Virus record (IMG/VR): IMGVR_UViG_3300037193_001703
Coordinates: 1-43,170 of that record
DNA length: 43,170 bases
Direction: 5' to 3' (one strand)
Source of the DNA: a virus
The notes below the pieces were generated by a model that saw only the letters and a program-made list of their open reading frames with translations, had not been told where the DNA came from and did not search any database. Below are positions 20,579-30,078 of this stretch, piece after piece. The translations under genes were made by a program, and so were the position numbers. The stretch's first letter is position 1, and the number at the start of each line of letters is the position of its first letter.

Positions 20579-21016
20579 TCAGTCCTCCGTCACAACCTGG
20601 CCCGCCGTCAGCCTCGGCGTGACGCCGTTGCCGCAGACGATGTTCGGGCTGATCGCGCCCTTGTAGAGCAGCGTGCCAGCGCCAGAGGCCTCAGCGCCCA
20701 GGCCCCAATGCGTCGCCGTGCCGCTGCCGCCTGTGCCGGCCGGAAACACGACATCAGCGTCGACAGCGACCGCGTTGCCGGTGACAGTCCAGCCGGACGA
20801 CGAGCGAGCCACCGCCACTCGCGCATAGCTCGTGTACGTGATCTCGTTCGTGGTCTGGTCGCCGGCCTCGCCGGGGTCCGCGGTGTGCAGGCTGAAGTAC
20901 AGGCTGCCGGCAGTCGAACTACCGCGCAGGCCGGTTGCATCCCCCACGTTGGCGATGTTCGCGTTCTCGAACAGGTGCTGCAGGAATGCAGTCTCGAAGG
21001 CATTGGTCTTGGACAT
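20579..21016 (-). CDS. Small phage tail fibre-like protein
   Basis: A 145-residue protein resembling the small tail-fibre family found in many siphophages: FLQHLFENANIANVGDATGL, SLYFSLHTADPGEAGDQTT, NEITYTSYARVAVARS, then THWGLGAEASGAGTLLYKG. The beta-rich pattern is well conserved by eye. An AAGGAG Shine-Dalgarno lies 8 nt before the ATG, stronger than those of most neighbours, suggesting high expression. Confidence 0.8.
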   Translation of the reverse strand: MSKTNAFETAFLQHLFENANIANVGDATGLRGSSTAGSLYFSLHTADPGEAGDQTTNEITYTSYARVAVARSSSGWTVTGNAVAVDADVVFPAGTGGSGTATHWGLGAEASGAGTLLYKGAISPNIVCGNGVTPRLTAGQVVTED

Positions 21017-21060
21017 GGTGGTCGCTCCTTTTGGGTGCTGGGGTGGTGCTGGGGGTGGTG

Positions 21061-21888
21061 TCAGGTCAAAAGCGGCGCGCCGCCGTACTCTTCGAGCGCG
21101 AGGGTGATGCCCTTGTGCTGCCAGAACGCGTAATCGAACTTGCCGAGCGCCTTTTGCAGCGCCAGGAAGCCGTACTGCTGCAGGGCGGCGCGGTTGAAGC
21201 GGTGCGGGACGTAGACCAGCTCGCGAGCGGTGGTGTGCGTGAACTGGATCTCGTGCAGCAGGCTGGCCTCGGCGTAGGTCAGCGCGGCGAAGTTCAGGGT
21301 CGCGGCCCGCAGCGGCGGCACTTCGTCGATCCACGGCGTGCCGGTCTGCGTGCGCTCGACGACGCTGAGGCTGGGCATCCAGTCGTCGTCCAGCTTTGTC
21401 GGCGAGATCGCCGGCACGAACATCGGCCCCCAGAAGGGGCGGCTGATCTGGATGTAGCCGGCGGGGTTGCTGGTGTCGCTGATGCTGACCCGGATGTACT
21501 GCGCGGTGATCTCAGCGGGGAAGACCACGAAGATGCCGTAGTGGTGGCCGGCATAGCCGCCGACCTGCGGCGTGAATGGCCGCGCCGAGAGCACGCCGCT
21601 GTCGGCGGCATCGCTGGCACCGAGGGTCGTCCCGGCCTGCACCCTGATCGTGCCAGCGCTGCCGATGTTGCTCGCCGGGATCAGGAACACGCGGCCCGTG
21701 ACCGGCGCGGCGAAGCTCATGTCGAAGGTGCTGTCCGCGGCCGCCGCGGTCACGCTGCGTGCGACGCTCGCGAGCGAGGCGTAGACGCCTTGCATCGCGG
21801 CCAGCGGGAACCCGACTCGCCAGGCGCCGCCGGACAACGTCGCGTCGTCGAGGCGGTTGCTGTAGCCGATGCCGATGCTGCTTGCCAT
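21061..21888 (-). CDS. Putative tail-tip protein
   Basis: A 275-residue protein, not assigned to a family. It contains strands with Trp/Phe/Tyr (GYIQISRPFWGPMFVPAIS) and a C-terminal segment (QQYGFLALQKALGKFDYAFW) like those in phage distal tail or baseplate components that follow the tape measure gene. It is separated by 44 bp from the next gene and by 7 bp from the LamG gene before it. Confidence 0.65.
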   Translation of the reverse strand: MASSIGIGYSNRLDDATLSGGAWRVGFPLAAMQGVYASLASVARSVTAAAADSTFDMSFAAPVTGRVFLIPASNIGSAGTIRVQAGTTLGASDAADSGVLSARPFTPQVGGYAGHHYGIFVVFPAEITAQYIRVSISDTSNPAGYIQISRPFWGPMFVPAISPTKLDDDWMPSLSVVERTQTGTPWIDEVPPLRAATLNFAALTYAEASLLHEIQFTHTTARELVYVPHRFNRAALQQYGFLALQKALGKFDYAFWQHKGITLALEEYGGAPLLT

Positions 21889-21895
21889 GGCTGTC

Positions 21896-22558
21896 TCAGG
21901 TCAGGGGTGGCGTCGGCGGCGTGAACGAGGCGGTGTAGAGCGCGACGCCGTTGGTGATGCGCCACTCGTCCAGCCTGCCTTTAATCGAGATAAATGTTGG
22001 GCCGCCAGCGTAGTAAGCAGCGGCGTTACTGCCATGCGTGAAAGATACGATCGATGTCGAAACGTGAACTCCATTCAGGAACAGCCGCCACGTATCGCCC
22101 TCCTTTGTCAGGGCCACGTAATACCACACACCGGCAGTAATTGCGCCATTGGATGAATTTCCGCCGCGCGACAGAACCGCGCCGGCAGTATTCGCCGAAA
22201 TGAATGCCTGTTGATTCGATGGGATGTCAGTCAGATTGAAGATCAGTCCAATTCCTGGGACATCCAGCGCGTCCACCTTAAACCAACCTTCAACCGTAAA
22301 GTCACCATTGATCTTCAACAGCTCGCTTGCCGGAGATTCGACCCGATCACCATTTCCATCAAATACACCGGATGCCCCGCCAGACACGAAATCGGCCGTG
22401 CTGATCTTCGCGTCGCCAACAGCCGTCATGGCGAATGCGTTGGCCGAGCTGTCGATGAACGAGGTCGAGTTGTTCTCGCCGTCGAAGTGCAGCAGCAGGG
22501 TTGCAATCGACCCCGGCGGCTCTACTGTTTCGCTGCCACGGAACTCAAGGTAGTTCAT
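21896..22558 (-). CDS. LamG/concanavalin A-like domain tail protein
   Basis: A 220-residue protein with a clear LamG-type layout: LLLHFDGENNSTSFIDSSAN, a central GDFTVEGWFKVDAL, WYYVALTKEGDTWRLFLNG and a closing RLDEWRITNGVALYTASFT. Such lectin-like domains bind glycans and are common in phage tail tips. Its base composition is visibly more A+T-rich than the neighbours (for example 21975-22400), which points to later acquisition. It overlaps the upstream 658-residue protein by 4 nt. Confidence 0.85.
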   Translation of the reverse strand: MNYLEFRGSETVEPPGSIATLLLHFDGENNSTSFIDSSANAFAMTAVGDAKISTADFVSGGASGVFDGNGDRVESPASELLKINGDFTVEGWFKVDALDVPGIGLIFNLTDIPSNQQAFISANTAGAVLSRGGNSSNGAITAGVWYYVALTKEGDTWRLFLNGVHVSTSIVSFTHGSNAAAYYAGGPTFISIKGRLDEWRITNGVALYTASFTPPTPPLT

Positions 22559-24531
22559 TCGAGCACCAGGAAGTTAAGCACCAGCTCGACAGCGGTGCCG
22601 TCGCCGACCTGTGTGGCGAAAACCTCGACCTTCGAGCCCTTCAGGATCTCGAAGAGCGCCAGGTTGTCCATGGTCCCCGGCGCGCTCTTCGTCTCGGTGT
22701 TGGGGACCTCCAGTAGCGTGCTGAAGGCGGACACGCCGTCGATGTGCACGTCGATGGTGAGCGTGTCGCCGGAGGCCTGCGCGGTCGTGAGTCCGGCCTC
22801 GATGCCGCACAGCAGCACGTCCTTGCCCCAGTTCGGGATCGTGCGCAGCAGGCCCTCGGCGATGGGTGTGGTCGCGTCGCTGCATGCGACCGTGTTGACG
22901 GTGTGCTGGTGCACGTTCTTGCCGGAGCCGCGGGCCAGCGAGGGCCCTGGCGTCGCCGTCGTGGCGTCGTCCACCGAAGTCAGCACCACGTCTTCTGCCG
23001 CGACCTCCGAGAAGTGCGCCCAGATACCGAAGCGGATCTGCCGGCCGATCTGCCGGTCGATGGCGACGATGCGGCCCTTGCGTTCGCCGGCCATGCCCAG
23101 CCGGGGGCCGGTGAGCGTGACCTTGTCCATCAGCTGCAGCGCGGCAGCCTCAGGCGTGTCCCGCGCGATGCCGACATACCAGACCGCGACGCCGCCGAAG
23201 AGGCCGAGCACTTTGCCTGCGAACTCTTCGCGCGCCGCCGGGTCGCCCGCGAAGTGGTTGGCCTGGATCTCGATCGTCAGGGACTCGGCGTGCTTGTCCT
23301 CGGAGAGCACGGTGGCGGCCTCGCCGACGAAGCTGGTGAGCCAGTTCTCGCGGGCCAGCATCTCGGCCGCGGCGCCGTCCAGGTTCGGGATGCCGGCGAG
23401 CTGTCCCTGCACCGTGGCCCCGGCGTTGACGCGGACCTCGTAGAAGCGGCGGTCGAAGGCATCGGGCGTCTCCACCGACCAGTTCTTCGAGTTGTCGCCG
23501 TCGTCGTAGAAGACGAAGTCGGTGTCGTAGTCGTCGGACGAGGTCGGCACGATGTAGCGCTGCCAGAGCTTGTCATCCGCGCTGAAGCCGATCAGCGACA
23601 GGTGCGCGCGGGCCATGTCCTCGAGCACATCGGCGAAGGTCTCGGTCTCGATGCTGCGTGAGCCGACGCTGAGGTCGACGCTGCCTGCGGCCATCGGGTC
23701 GGCGTCCGTGACACCGGCCATGATCGCGAACTCGGTGAGCGTGATCGTGGGGCTGTTGGCGACGTAGCGCAGCTCGGTGTAGACCTTCGAGCCGAGGCGG
23801 ATCCAGAGCCCTTCGTTGATGGGGTCGCCGCTGCCGTCGTCATACCACCAGCGATAGCTCGCCGGGTTCACGGTGCCTGACGTGAGATCGGAGCGGCTGG
23901 AGGCCTCGCCCTGGTTCGTGAGCAGCCGGCCGCCGTCGGTGACGTAGTCGATGTCGGTCGGCGGGTTCAGCTGCACGAACCATTCGTTGCCGCCCTCGGC
24001 GAACTCGAACGGGGTGATGAGGATTGGCGCCGGCATGCCGGGCGTGCCGAAGCGGTAGGGCCGGAAGCGTCCGCCGGCAGCCTCGTTCAGCGCCCAGTCG
24101 AAACCCAGCTTGCAGACCCTGGCCGCGAACAGCGCATCGCGCCCGCGCAGCTTCAGGATCATCTTCGATGGTTCCTGCGGCGTCTGCGGCGTGAAGCGCG
24201 GCGTGCCCTCGATGTAGGCCACGAACTCGACCGTGGTGAAGTCGCCCGGGAACGTGCCGCCCGCCGGGCCGCGGTAGCAGGTCACGGTGCCGCCGCTGAC
24301 CGCGATGCCGAGCAGCGCGCTGTCGAAGCGGCCGTCGGCGTTGCTGTAGACCGCCTCGCCGAGGTTGCGCGCAATGAGGCCGGGCCGTGGGCCGTTCGGG
24401 AAGGCCGACAGGCGGATGGCGCCGGGGTCCAGCAGCAGCGCCGGCACGCCCACCAGCGGGCCGGTTCCGACCTGCATCGTCGGCGCACCAGGCGTCTCGA
24501 TGACGTGCACGAAGACATCGCGGCGCGCCAT
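22555..24531 (-). CDS. Large tail-tip (hub-like) protein
   Basis: A 658-residue protein directly after the tape measure gene, with a TGACCATG junction. The first 450 residues contain mixed beta segments (FTTVEFVAYIEGTPRF; RDALFAARVCKLGFDWAL; VTLTGPRLG), and the last 100 (HTVNTVACSDATTPIAEG; LTIDVHIDGVSAFSTLLEV) look like a separate beta domain. In siphophages this slot holds distal tail or hub proteins. It is much shorter than lambda gpJ and no M/L/K/I homologues follow, so the tip is of another type. Confidence 0.7.
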   Translation of the reverse strand: MARRDVFVHVIETPGAPTMQVGTGPLVGVPALLLDPGAIRLSAFPNGPRPGLIARNLGEAVYSNADGRFDSALLGIAVSGGTVTCYRGPAGGTFPGDFTTVEFVAYIEGTPRFTPQTPQEPSKMILKLRGRDALFAARVCKLGFDWALNEAAGGRFRPYRFGTPGMPAPILITPFEFAEGGNEWFVQLNPPTDIDYVTDGGRLLTNQGEASSRSDLTSGTVNPASYRWWYDDGSGDPINEGLWIRLGSKVYTELRYVANSPTITLTEFAIMAGVTDADPMAAGSVDLSVGSRSIETETFADVLEDMARAHLSLIGFSADDKLWQRYIVPTSSDDYDTDFVFYDDGDNSKNWSVETPDAFDRRFYEVRVNAGATVQGQLAGIPNLDGAAAEMLARENWLTSFVGEAATVLSEDKHAESLTIEIQANHFAGDPAAREEFAGKVLGLFGGVAVWYVGIARDTPEAAALQLMDKVTLTGPRLGMAGERKGRIVAIDRQIGRQIRFGIWAHFSEVAAEDVVLTSVDDATTATPGPSLARGSGKNVHQHTVNTVACSDATTPIAEGLLRTIPNWGKDVLLCGIEAGLTTAQASGDTLTIDVHIDGVSAFSTLLEVPNTETKSAPGTMDNLALFEILKGSKVEVFATQVGDGTAVELVLNFLVLE

Positions 24532-24533
24532 GG

Positions 24534-27500
24534 TCAGGCCCTCGCCGTTTCGCGGGCGGTGAGCCGTTGCTGCTGGGCGCCCTCACCCAGCGCCGACTTC
24601 ACGCCATGCAGCGCGGCAATGCTCTGCGCGTGGCCGGCTTGGCCGATGCCGGCGATGGCGTTGAGCACAGTCGTTTGCCGCTTCAGCTCCGCGTTCTGCG
24701 CACGCAGTTCGGCGACCTGCTGCTGCAGCAGCTCGACCTGGCGGTCCGTCCCGGTGGTGGTCACCGTCAGCAGCGGCGTGAGGTCGATCACCTGGCCGCC
24801 GCCGGTCTTCGGTGCGCCGCTCAAGCCGCCGCTGGAGCCGGCCGGGCCGTCGACAAAGGTCACGTCGCCCGGCTTCGATGCGGCGGCCGCGGCGGCACCG
24901 CCGACCGTGGAGAGCGCCAACGCGTCGAGGTCGCCGATCACCTTGTCGAAGATCGCGGCGTAGGCACCGCTGCTCGCGTACGCGCCCTGCGCCTCCTGCA
25001 GCAGCGTCTGGGCCACGTTGGTGAGGTCGCCGCGGGCTGTTTCGTCGCCTGCCTTGGCCTTGGCCAGCGTGGTGTCGTACTGCGCCTGCGCGGCGGCCAG
25101 CTGCGCCTCTTGGCTGAGCGGCGACAGGTCCGACGACTTCAGCGAGCCGGTGAACTTGGTGAGGTCGGCCGCGAAGCGCGCCAGCTCGTCGTCGGTGCCG
25201 TGGATCGCCTCCTGCAGCTGGTCCCACAGCGGCAGCGCGTCCAGGATGGCTTCCTTGCCGTCGATGCCGACGGCCTGGAACAGCGCCAACACGTCTGCCT
25301 TCGTCGCGCCAAGGATGTTCGACGCACTGACGTCGAGGCCGCCGGTGGCAAGCACCTCGCTGATGCGGCCGGAGAGGTACCCGGTCAGCTCGGCACCCTC
25401 CAGGAACTGGCTGGCAACCGAGTCCACGCGACCCGACACGTTCTGCCAGCGCGCTGCAGAGTTGGCCGCGTCGATCGCTTCGTAGATGAACTGCTTCGTC
25501 TGGGCAAGTGCGGGGTTCAGCAGGCGCAGCGCTTCGAGTTCGCGCTGGTGCTCCAGTGCGGTGGCCGCGGCTTCGTTGCCCAGGGCGCGTTGAAGCTCGA
25601 TCTGGAGATCCAGCTGCCGATCGGCCAGCGCCGCGGCCGCTTCGGCGGCATCGTCCTTCAGGTCGGCCAGGGCGCCGGCGGCCTGCACCACCGCGGTCTT
25701 CATCTCGATGCTGTTCGTGCCCACCGCGACGACCGACCGCGCGAAGGCCTCGATGTCTTCCTTGGAGGCCCCCATGAGCTGCTCGACGCTGAAGGTGAGG
25801 CCTACCCCTTGGAGGTCGCCGGAAATCGCCGCGTAGGCCGACGTGGTGCGTTCGGCGGGGGTTTGGAACTTGGGGAGCGCGCGATCAATGGCCGTGTTGA
25901 GCCCGGCCCGCAGGTTCTCCGACCGCTGCGCGACCTGGTCGAAGGCGCCGCCCAGCGCGATCAGTGCCGTAAAGGCGGCTCGCCCGGACTCGGTCGCAAG
26001 GTCCTGCCCAGTGACCAGATCGCGGTATGCATCGCGCGCGGTGTCGGCGCCGTCGGCCACGCTGGGCATCGTCAGGCCCAGCTGCGTGAACGTCTTCGTC
26101 AGCTGCCCGGTGAGCCGATCGACCTTCTCCTGCTCGGTGTAGAACGCGTCGTAGAAGGCGCTGGCGGCGCTGGTGAGATTCGAGACGCTGCCGTCCTTGT
26201 CACCGAACCGCGCCGCCAGGTCGATCGCCGAGCCCGCGCCGGTGACCGACGAGGCCAGCGTGTTCGCGCCCAGCTGCTCCAGCACGTTGTTCACGCCGAG
26301 CAGAGCACCGCCGACGCGCTGGATGGTTTGCGTGACCGTCTCGCCGTAGCGCTGCAACGGCTTGATCGCGGCCTCGTAGCCGCCCATCAGCGCGTCGCCG
26401 TACTTCCCGAGCGCCTCGGTGATGGCGGTCTTGTTCTTCTCCGCGTCGTCGCCCAAGCTCACGCGGATGTCGGTGGTGATGCCGGCCAGCTGCTCGGCGG
26501 GCAAGCCCAGGGCCTCGCCGTACTTCTTCGCTTCCTTCAGGATCGCGGCCGCGGCGTCGTCGAGGAACATGTCGACCGACTCGGGCACGGCCTGCGTGTC
26601 CGTACGGCGCTTGTCGGACCTGAACCAGCCGCCCTTCTCCAGGATGTCGGCGTAGGCCTCACCGGAGAACTGGCCGCCACCGATCGTGCCCTGCACGCCG
26701 GTGTCCGTGACACGGGGTGACGCGCGACCGAAGAGCTTTGTGTAGACCGCGCCGCCGCCCCAGATGTTGGCCGCACGGTCGCTCATGCCGCCGATCTTCA
26801 GCAGGTCTGTGAACGTGGACTCGGGCGAGTACCGGAACGCGCCGGTCAGGTTCTCGTTGTTGTAGCCGGCCTCCCAGGCGCTGCGACTGCCCATCCAGGC
26901 GGCGACGAATGCGGCCGCGTAGAGCGTCCACGCCGAGGCGCCGGCGCTGGCGCCTGCCCCGCTCGCGGCCTGGCCGCCGGCCACGGTGATGCCCTCACCG
27001 GCGGCCTGAGAAGCGAACAGCGTCGCGGATTCGCTCGCAGCGAGCGATGACGCCGAGGTTCCAACGCCGGCCCACGATCCATTCGAGGCAATCAGCGCGC
27101 CAAGGCTGTCCCCGCCTGCCGCTCCCACCGCGTTGGCGTACCCCAGCGACACGCCGGACGCGCCGGCGGTTGTGCCGGCGCCGAGGTAGCTGGCAAGCGC
27201 GTTCACGCCACTGCTGTAGCCCGTGCCGGCCTGATACAGGCTCACCAGCGTGTTGGCGTTGTTCAGGCCCGCCGCCGCAGCGCTTGCGCCGCCGCCCGAG
27301 GCGCCGCCTGTCACGAAGGAAGCGATAGCGCCGGAGACAGGAGCCACCACCGCCTGGATGATCGGCCGCAGGATCAGCGTGCGGAAATAGCCCTTGAGGT
27401 AATCGGCTGCGCTCTTGCCGCCTTCCATCAGCGCATCGGTGAGGGACTGGCCGATCTGGTCGTTGGTCTTCTTCCACTCGTCCAGATAAACCCGCGTCAC

Positions 27501-29270
27501 AGCAGCGGCTGACGCGCGGGCGGCAGCGGCGCGTGCTTCGGCCGACAGCGTCTCGCGCTGCTCGAACGACAGGCCCTCGGTGCGGTTGATCCGCTCCAGC
27601 TCCTTTCGCAGCGCGATCTCGACGCGCAGCTTTTCGAGCGCCACACCGCGGGCCTGATCGGTGGCGCCGATCATCCTGGCCTCCAGCTCCAGCATGGCGT
27701 TGGCGTCGTCGATGGCCTGCGCGTAGTCCCGCACCGCATCGCGCGCCGAGCTGTAGGCCCGGGCGAACTGCACGTTCAGTGCGTCGATGGCGGCTTGGCC
27801 GTCTGCTGCTTCGACGCGGTAGGCCTCCTCCGCCGCCCTCTTCCTCGCGTAGATGGCCTCGGCGACCTGGTACTGCACCGCCTTCTCGGCGTTGCCGATC
27901 TCGATGGCCTTCGCGTGGTACTGGCCCTGCAGCGACGCAACCTGCGCGTCGCTGTCCATCTTCGACTGCGCCAGCTTGATGCTGGCCCCGATCGCGGCCT
28001 GCTCGGCCTTCAGCAGCGCCACGTTCTTCGCGCCGGTCTGCTCGATGGCCTCGATGGGGCTCAGCAGGCCGCGCTTGGCCTTGCTCTGGATCGCATCGAT
28101 CTCGCCGCGGATGGTGGCCGACATGGCGGCATAGGCGGCCTGCGCGTGTGCCGCCTGAACGTCCAGCGCGCGCCCCACACCTTCGATGTGCTTCTTCGTC
28201 GCGTCCGCGGCCGCCTGCTGGGCGCTGGCAGCCTCGCGTTCCATGTAAATCTGCTGGCGCAGCTCTTCCACGCGCGCGCGCATCGCCTCGCGCCGCGCAT
28301 CGGCCCGCGTTGGGTCGGTGCCACGGCGAGCGGCAGGCGCGTCCGCGAGCGCCTTCTCGGCGGCGGCCAGCTGCTCCTCCAGCGACACCTTTCTCCCGAT
28401 GCCGAGCATCGCGTCCCACGCGTCGGATGCGGCGCTCTTGATCAGGCGCCAGCCTCGTTCGATTCCGCCCAGCTGCGACTCCAGGTCGGCGGCCCGGGTT
28501 TTCAGCGCGTCGGCATAGGCGGCCTGCGCGACCGCGGCGGCCTCCGTGGTCTTGTGCTGCAGCTCCAGGGCGCGCACCTGGTCGTACACCGCTCGCGTCA
28601 GGAAGTTCTCGGCTTCGTTCAAGCGCACCAGTGCGCTCAGCGGCGCGCGGCCGAGGTCCTCGAACTTCTTGGCGGTGGCCTCGACGGCAGCCCCGCCGGC
28701 CCGCTCGAAGCGGATGGCTGCGTCGGCAGCCTTGGCCAGGCTGCCGGCGCTGACCTGGCCGGTGCTGGCCAGCAGCGCCAGCGCTTCTGCCGCCTTTGCC
28801 TGCGTGCCGACGACGGCGTCCTGCGCTTTCGCCAGTTCCTTCAGTTGCCCCGTGGTGGTGCCGGCAGCGTTGCCGCTGAGGATCAGAGAGCGCGCATACG
28901 CGTCGTTTTCAGCGGCGCCCTGCTGGTACGCCAGCGCAAGAGCTCCAGCGCCAGCGGCCAGGCCACCGATGGCCGCGATGGTCGGCGTAATGGCGGATGT
29001 GAGCGTGCGAAGTGAGCCGGAGAGGCCACCCTGCATCGAGGACAGCTGAGAGCCCTGCTGCAGCAGCGCCGTGAGGATCGGCTGCCCGCCCTGGACCTGG
29101 ATGAAGAAGTCCTGGAACTGGGCGCCAATCTGCGCGATGCCGGGCCCGCCGGTGCCGACCTTGGCGGCGGCATCGCCCACCTTGCCGATCGCAGTGGCGG
29201 CCGCGTTCGCGCCGGCTTGCACCTGCGGCACGCCATCGAGGTTTAACTTGATGCGGATCTGGTCAGTCAC
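24534..29270 (-). CDS. Tail tape measure protein
   Basis: A 1578-residue protein that sets tail length and is threaded through the tail tube. The start (TDQIRIKLNLDGVPQVQAGA; then IAQIGAQFQDFFIQVQGGQP and LLQQGSQLSSMQGGLSGS) matches the lambda gpH-like prophage tape measure family. It is followed by hydrophobic helices (about residues 95-115) and long Ala-rich coiled-coil regions. It begins with GTG overlapping the end of the T frame by 8 nt, as in lambda. Its size predicts a tail of roughly 200 nm or more by the usual length ruler, which is an estimate only. Confidence 0.93.
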   Translation of the reverse strand: MTDQIRIKLNLDGVPQVQAGANAAATAIGKVGDAAAKVGTGGPGIAQIGAQFQDFFIQVQGGQPILTALLQQGSQLSSMQGGLSGSLRTLTSAITPTIAAIGGLAAGAGALALAYQQGAAENDAYARSLILSGNAAGTTTGQLKELAKAQDAVVGTQAKAAEALALLASTGQVSAGSLAKAADAAIRFERAGGAAVEATAKKFEDLGRAPLSALVRLNEAENFLTRAVYDQVRALELQHKTTEAAAVAQAAYADALKTRAADLESQLGGIERGWRLIKSAASDAWDAMLGIGRKVSLEEQLAAAEKALADAPAARRGTDPTRADARREAMRARVEELRQQIYMEREAASAQQAAADATKKHIEGVGRALDVQAAHAQAAYAAMSATIRGEIDAIQSKAKRGLLSPIEAIEQTGAKNVALLKAEQAAIGASIKLAQSKMDSDAQVASLQGQYHAKAIEIGNAEKAVQYQVAEAIYARKRAAEEAYRVEAADGQAAIDALNVQFARAYSSARDAVRDYAQAIDDANAMLELEARMIGATDQARGVALEKLRVEIALRKELERINRTEGLSFEQRETLSAEARAAAARASAAAVTRVYLDEWKKTNDQIGQSLTDALMEGGKSAADYLKGYFRTLILRPIIQAVVAPVSGAIASFVTGGASGGGASAAAAGLNNANTLVSLYQAGTGYSSGVNALASYLGAGTTAGASGVSLGYANAVGAAGGDSLGALIASNGSWAGVGTSASSLAASESATLFASQAAGEGITVAGGQAASGAGASAGASAWTLYAAAFVAAWMGSRSAWEAGYNNENLTGAFRYSPESTFTDLLKIGGMSDRAANIWGGGAVYTKLFGRASPRVTDTGVQGTIGGGQFSGEAYADILEKGGWFRSDKRRTDTQAVPESVDMFLDDAAAAILKEAKKYGEALGLPAEQLAGITTDIRVSLGDDAEKNKTAITEALGKYGDALMGGYEAAIKPLQRYGETVTQTIQRVGGALLGVNNVLEQLGANTLASSVTGAGSAIDLAARFGDKDGSVSNLTSAASAFYDAFYTEQEKVDRLTGQLTKTFTQLGLTMPSVADGADTARDAYRDLVTGQDLATESGRAAFTALIALGGAFDQVAQRSENLRAGLNTAIDRALPKFQTPAERTTSAYAAISGDLQGVGLTFSVEQLMGASKEDIEAFARSVVAVGTNSIEMKTAVVQAAGALADLKDDAAEAAAALADRQLDLQIELQRALGNEAAATALEHQRELEALRLLNPALAQTKQFIYEAIDAANSAARWQNVSGRVDSVASQFLEGAELTGYLSGRISEVLATGGLDVSASNILGATKADVLALFQAVGIDGKEAILDALPLWDQLQEAIHGTDDELARFAADLTKFTGSLKSSDLSPLSQEAQLAAAQAQYDTTLAKAKAGDETARGDLTNVAQTLLQEAQGAYASSGAYAAIFDKVIGDLDALALSTVGGAAAAAASKPGDVTFVDGPAGSSGGLSGAPKTGGGQVIDLTPLLTVTTTGTDRQVELLQQQVAELRAQNAELKRQTTVLNAIAGIGQAGHAQSIAALHGVKSALGEGAQQQRLTARETARA

Positions 29271-29706
29271 GGCCTAGCGCTCCGAAGTGCTTCGCGCATT
29301 GGCGTCGGTCGCGCTCGGCGCGGACCTTGGCGTTGATCCAGGCGCGTTCCATGGCGCAGACATCGAGGAAGGCGGCCTCGCGCTGGTCTGGCGGCATTGC
29401 GGCGAAGACAGGCGAGGCCCGCACGCCGGCGTAGTCCAGGCCTGTTGGCAGCCCGGCAGGTCCGTACCGAAACTGCGTCTCGACGCCCAGGAACAGCTGC
29501 AGGGCCGGTTCGTGCTCGGGCCAGAGCAGGAACTCATCCGGCTCTTCCGCGGCGACCCTGGCCTGCTCAGCCAGCAGCAGCGCAGTGGCGCCCTCCTGAA
29601 CCGGCGGCTCCTCGTCGTCTGGGGCGTCATCGCGCACGGACTGCTGCTCATCTGGCGCCCCTTCTTTGAACGCGCCGGCCGCCAGCAGCTCGGCCAGCGC
29701 GGTCAG
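29263..29706 (-). CDS. Tail assembly chaperone T segment, expressed by -1 frameshift from G
   Basis: An open frame of 147 codons with no good start of its own, rich in Glu/Ala (ALLLAEQARVAAEEPDEFLL), ending just inside the tape measure gene. It lies in the -1 frame relative to the preceding G gene, whose last codons form the slippery heptamer G-GGA-AAC right before its stop. Ribosomes that slip would make a 268-residue GT fusion, as in lambda, where GT binds the tape measure protein and G alone is made in excess. The open frame continues upstream antisense to nothing but G itself. Confidence 0.85.
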   Translation of the reverse strand: MTALAELLAAGAFKEGAPDEQQSVRDDAPDDEEPPVQEGATALLLAEQARVAAEEPDEFLLWPEHEPALQLFLGVETQFRYGPAGLPTGLDYAGVRASPVFAAMPPDQREAAFLDVCAMERAWINAKVRAERDRRQCAKHFGALGRD

Positions 29707-30068
29707 TTTCCCGACTTGGCCTTGATCCCCGTGGCCGAGAGGTACCCGCTGTAGACCAGCCCGGGCGTGCTCGGGAACACGCTGTAGACCGCCGCGAGTG
29801 CCTGCGGCCCGGAGGCCGGCGGCGCGCCCGTGTCCACGTCGACCAGCGGACATTTCAGCTTGCCGTCCTCACCCGACAGCCACTTCAGCAGCCGCGCCTC
29901 GGCCATCTTGGTGAGGAAGTCCCCGACCGTGACGCCGCTGCCTTCGCCAGGCAGCGCAACGCGGGTGGCCTCGACGCGGAAGCCGACCTCGACCGTTTGA
30001 TCCTCGGCCGTGAAGCTGAACTCCACGTCGAAGTGCACCTTGTCGGAGACGACGAGCTTGTAGGGCAT
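29703..30068 (-). CDS. Tail assembly chaperone G
   Basis: A 121-residue protein between tail tube and tape measure genes (YKLVVSDKVHFDVEFSFTAE; VGDFLTKMAEARLLKWLSGE). Position, size and the frameshift site at its end identify it as the gpG-type chaperone that helps assemble the tape measure before tube polymerisation. An AAGGA Shine-Dalgarno precedes the ATG. It ends with TGA immediately after the slippery AAC codon. Confidence 0.85.
   Translation of the reverse strand: MPYKLVVSDKVHFDVEFSFTAEDQTVEVGFRVEATRVALPGEGSGVTVGDFLTKMAEARLLKWLSGEDGKLKCPLVDVDTGAPPASGPQALAAVYSVFPSTPGLVYSGYLSATGIKAKSGN
29706..29712 (-). promoter_or_regulatory. Programmed -1 frameshift slippery site GGGAAAC
   Basis: On the minus strand, frame 0 reads TCG GGA AAC TGA. 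The heptamer G-GGA-AAC is a canonical X-XXY-YYZ site: tRNAs on GGA and AAC can re-pair with GGG and AAA in the -1 frame, continuing into the T frame. It differs only in the last base from the lambda GGGAAAG site, and the G stop codon follows directly. Confidence 0.9.
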
Positions 30069-30078
30069 GCGGCGTCCT

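Noticed and set aside
17819-22558. Diversity-generating retroelement acting on the LamG or fibre genes
   Set aside because: No reverse transcriptase gene and no template/variable repeat pair was seen in the window.
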